Positions 60,325 through 64,000 of a stretch of DNA of 64,000 nt are shown piece after piece. The stretch comes from Vanilla planifolia (taxonomy: Eukaryota > Streptophyta > Magnoliopsida > Asparagales > Orchidaceae). Numbering within the stretch: position 1 is the first letter of the stretch; the number at the start of each line of letters is the position of its first letter. The DNA is taken from the NCBI GenBank assembly GCA_023846275.1, contig JAIUJO010000086.1, positions 632,436-696,435 of the forward strand, read 5' to 3'. Position numbers and translations under genes: made by a program. The notes under the pieces are model-generated. The model searched no databases. It worked only from the letters and a program-made list of their open reading frames with translations, and was not told the DNA's origin.

Positions 60325-61665
60325 AATTACACACTTCATCCTTTAAATACTATAATTATCAAAAAAAATATAAAATCCAACATGGACAACAAAGTATAAA
60401 ATTACAAAAACTTGGTATTTTTAAAAAAAAATGTTGCATTTAGCCATAATATTGACACTAAAATAGAAAAATGTATAAAAACATGTCAGTTAGATAACAA
60501 AAATATTTAAAAGAAATTGGGTGACATGTTGGTGACAAACTTACGACAAAAACTTATTTTGACTTTTTAAAAAATTTACATAAAAATAATAAAAAGAAAA
60601 TTATCTTGTGAAAAAGAATTTTAATTGTTCAAAGTAATTAGCATAACATTATAATGAAGTATTATATTAGAAAATATTTTACATTGTATAATATATCAAA
60701 AAAAAGGATTGCAATAATTTTATTGAGTGATAGTATGTGGTAAAGAAATATTACATAAAATAATTAAACTACTAATTAAATAATTTTAATAAGTATTTAA
60801 ATATGTATACATTATTAAAAATTTGTTGCTTAAAAACAATACAAGAAATATAAAAAAGCATCAAATTTGAAACATAATAAAGGATCCTTAATTTTTAAAA
60901 TTAATTGGATAACACATTAAATAAAACTTCTATAAAATATAGGAGTATTCAAAATTTGATTTTTGGAAAAAATTTTTATTTTGAATGAGTTTTAAAAGTT
61001 TTTCATTATAAATAAAAATATCAAATGTGTAAAATGAACTATGAAATATTAAATAAAAATTTAAAAGAATCATTAAGATAGCCAAGTCATTAAAACTTGA
61101 TAATGTTAAAAATACTTATATGGTCTAGTAACAAAATACTATGTAAATAGTCAAAAGATAAACAATGTTCCATTAATATGTAGAAAATTTCAACAAAATA
61201 CTAGCACAAAAGAAAATCATTATGATAGAACATATTCAAATTGCTAAAAATTAATTTCTCAATTCATTTACCAAAACGTCTACTTAATAAGAATTATAAA
61301 AAAATTTATGAAAAAAAATTTACAAATAATACAAATGCAAAATGTTGAAATTCGATTACATTGAAAGATAAAAAAAAGTTGTGAGCTGTTCCAAAAACAA
61401 ATATGGATATTTGGCTCATCTTTAACCATTCTTATGATAAATATAGAGAAGACATGTTTGGCACTCCCTATGGTCTATCCTGTAAAATATTTGATTATTT
61501 GAGATGTTTTATGAGTAGATTGTGCAATACATTTCAAAAAAAATAATTGCTAAATAAAGAGTAATGATAACATGTGTAAGAATTATTCACTAAAAAGTAA
61601 ATAAACAAAAAAATAGTTAAAAATTCTTTTATTAATATATTGTAAAAAAATATTTAATGTTCTAG
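60325..61665 (+). repeat. long A+T-rich repeat, copy 2
   Basis: This is the partner of 39,400-40,800, in the same orientation and about 20.9 kb away. The left edge is marked by ATTACACACTTCATCCTTTAA against ATTACACACATCAAACATTTA. The match is strongest around 60,515-60,620 and 61,330-61,520. No reading frame is conserved between the copies, which argues against a protein-coding origin in the matched part. Confidence 0.82.
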
Positions 61666-61669
61666 ATAT

Positions 61670-64000
61670 TTTATCTTTTTACATAAGAAAAATTTTAAAG
61701 GAAAGAGGAATTAAAGCATGAATTTTTTGTGTTATATCTAAAACTTCTAAAAATCTAATAAAGTTAAAATTATTATAATTAAATTTTAAAATATTAATAT
61801 ATTAAAATATATATTTTTGTGTAAGGAAAACATCAAAAATGTAAGGAACTAAAATATATACAAACAAAAGAGAATCTAAAATATGTACGTTTATTTCAAT
61901 AACATGCCTTGAAGTTGTTTTCTTTTTAAGAATCACAATATTTCAAAATTATATTTCATATTGAAATTTAAGGACCATAAATGAGTTATTATAATTAAAA
62001 AGTATATAAATTTTATTGAAATTATAACATATCCAATAATTAACTTAAGAATAATTATATTGTGTATAAAAACTACACAAAAGAAAAGAAACAATAGTAA
62101 CATCAATATAATAGGCATATAAATTATTTAGCACATCTACACAACATTTCTAAACAATTTTATTTAACAAAACTACACATTATATTAAAAATTTAAAAAA
62201 TAAAGATTTGAAAATACAAATATCTAGTAAAATAGTGCAATGATAAAAATGTTAAAAACAACTCATAGCATTATTATTATTAAAATATTTATGTTGTGGA
62301 CTACATTAAAATTTTGATAAGAAAAATTTTCAAATTATTAATATTTTGAGATAATTAAGTAGTAAATAAATAGTATAGACAAGTAACTAAAGTAATTAAT
62401 ATCTCATAATTAATGATTTTTTTTTGGACTTGTAAAATTTTTATGATAATATAATTTGAGATTTTTTCTTCTTTTTGATACATCTACTTTGTTATTATGA
62501 AATGTTTTTCATATCGCAGTGCACAGTTATGATAATTAGTTAAAATTTGTTGGATCTTTTGTATGTATCATTGTGAAAACTCCTTTTTCTAAGAATATTT
62601 TTATTGAAGTTCAAAAATATTTTGCATAATTTTTATTTATAAAAATATATTTTATATAATATTGTAGCAGTAAATTTTTTTACTTATAAAAAATATTATT
62701 CTTAATTTATACACTTCTTTTACAAATTTAATATTTCTTGAAAAATCTATCCGTTTTTTATTTTTGTGAGTTCGTAAGACTTGCAATAAAAAACTTTTCA
62801 TATTATTTTCAGGATTTAATATTATTTTTTATTTTCTTTTTTTAATTTAGTATTTTATTTTCAAATTATTTAAGAAAGTGTGTTTTGTTTTCAAAATTTA
62901 TCAAAGTTATGTTCATGGTAATTTTGAAATAATATATAATTTTATAGAATGTTTTTATTGTCCTTACCAGGATACTAATTTCTTTGATATGTTACACAAA
63001 CAAATTTAACATTTAAAATGTTCAACACTTTATATTATTGAAAATATATAATTCATTAATTTAAATATTATATTATCCAAATATCTTTTATTTCTTCATT
63101 ATAATATTTTATTATATAATTGTTTCAATATAAAACTTGGATAACTCAACTAGTTTCACAATTTATGTGCCTTGTTATATTTGTAAAAATTCTTAAACAT
63201 GATAAACATTTAGTTATGTTTATGCTTATAGTAATTTCCTATTTTTGTTTCAATATTTACAGAATTTTATTGAAGAATTTCATTTCTAAATTATAAAGAA
63301 TGCTTTAGGAACATTAATGCTTTTATTTCATCATTAAAAATAAACTTTAAAATATTGAAATTTATGTAAAAATAAACAAGTAAGAAAAATAAGTAAATAA
63401 TTTGGATAGTAGAATATCAATAATAAAAAAAAATCAATTCCTTAGAAATATGTTTTTAGAAATTTTAAAACATCAAATATAGTTATAAGTCTTGATAAAA
63501 TAGCAAATAACAGTAATTAGAATTTTAATGTTTTTAAAAGATTTTATAATCACAAATTATGTACATGATTTGAATAACTACTAAGAAAATATGACCAAAA
63601 TAACAAAGATCTTAAATTATTTGATAACTATTTCATAGAATATTATATGAACTATATAAATAGTGAGAATATTTTATCAAAACAAAAGTTATTTTAAAAG
63701 AAATTATCAACATAATAGGACTTTTGAATTATACAAAATGATGTCAAATAAGTTCAAAGAAATAAATGAACAATAATATATTGCATATTAAAAATTATAT
63801 GTATGAAATGTTAAATAAAAAAGTACAAAACTATAGGATAGTGATATATTTGGCTATGTAAAATATTATATTTTAATAATTTACATAGGTTTTTCAGGTT
63901 TGTGCCTACATGAAAGTAAATAAAGAAAGCATGTGATTAAAATGTTTAATCTTTTAAAGATAATTAAAAATACTTAATGCTGGTATCATAAAGTGTATTT
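61670..64000. other. very A+T-rich DNA, no gene seen
   Basis: Long A and T runs dominate and all frames are closed. The 61-codon minus frame at 61,933-62,118 is a hydrophobic reading of T-rich sequence without other support. Confidence 0.55.

Noticed and set aside
1-64000. CRISPR array, defence island, phage or bacterial operon
   Set aside because: There are no regularly spaced repeats, no ribosome-binding-site plus ORF arrangement and no long open frames. All recognisable coding traces are plant-type retroelements.

Overview
This window looks like gene-free, repeat-filled nuclear DNA of a flowering plant. It is extremely A+T rich, CG dinucleotides look scarce by eye, and no open frame exceeds 117 codons. 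That longest frame is itself a scrap of a dead retrotransposon polyprotein. I found no intact protein-coding gene, tRNA, rRNA, CRISPR array or bacterial-type operon. The plant assignment is an inference from the element types: Ty3/gypsy elements with the plant-style protease, a Ty1/copia element with a UBN2-like gag, and LINEs whose ORF1 carries a DUF4283-like domain. The species cannot be named from this sequence.

Layout. 1-3,000 is A+T-rich DNA with no recognisable gene. 3,330-3,960 is a less A+T-rich block ending in a small G+C island with two hairpins. 4,520-6,600 (+) is a decayed Ty1/copia gag to integrase. 6,640-8,280 (-) is a truncated LINE (ORF1 plus endonuclease). 13,690-19,250 (-) is a longer LINE running from the ORF1 zinc knuckle to the C-terminal zinc finger. 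19,300-28,100 is mostly unreadable, with one weak retroelement trace near 27.9-28.2 kb. 29,760-36,363 (-) is a Ty3/gypsy element ('A') with two LTRs and a second, partial leader beyond its 3' LTR. 36.4-42.6 kb is very A+T rich and holds one copy of a ~1.3 kb repeat whose partner lies at 60.3-61.6 kb. 42,610-44,922 plus 50,201-~50,750 (-) is a second copy of the A family ('B'). Its 5' LTR is split by a third Ty3/gypsy element ('C', 44,923-50,196, -). 51.8-59.3 kb holds four copies of an unnamed repeat family, two in each orientation.

How the parts relate. Nothing here works as a pathway; the window is a record of insertions. The clearest history is B inserted first, C then inserted into the B LTR, and later loss of the reverse transcriptase part of C, the integrase core of A and the pol part of B. 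The matching unbroken LTR of A serves as an empty site that marks where C entered. Family calls rest on reading translations by eye across stop codons and frameshifts, so element boundaries are approximate to tens of bases unless stated.
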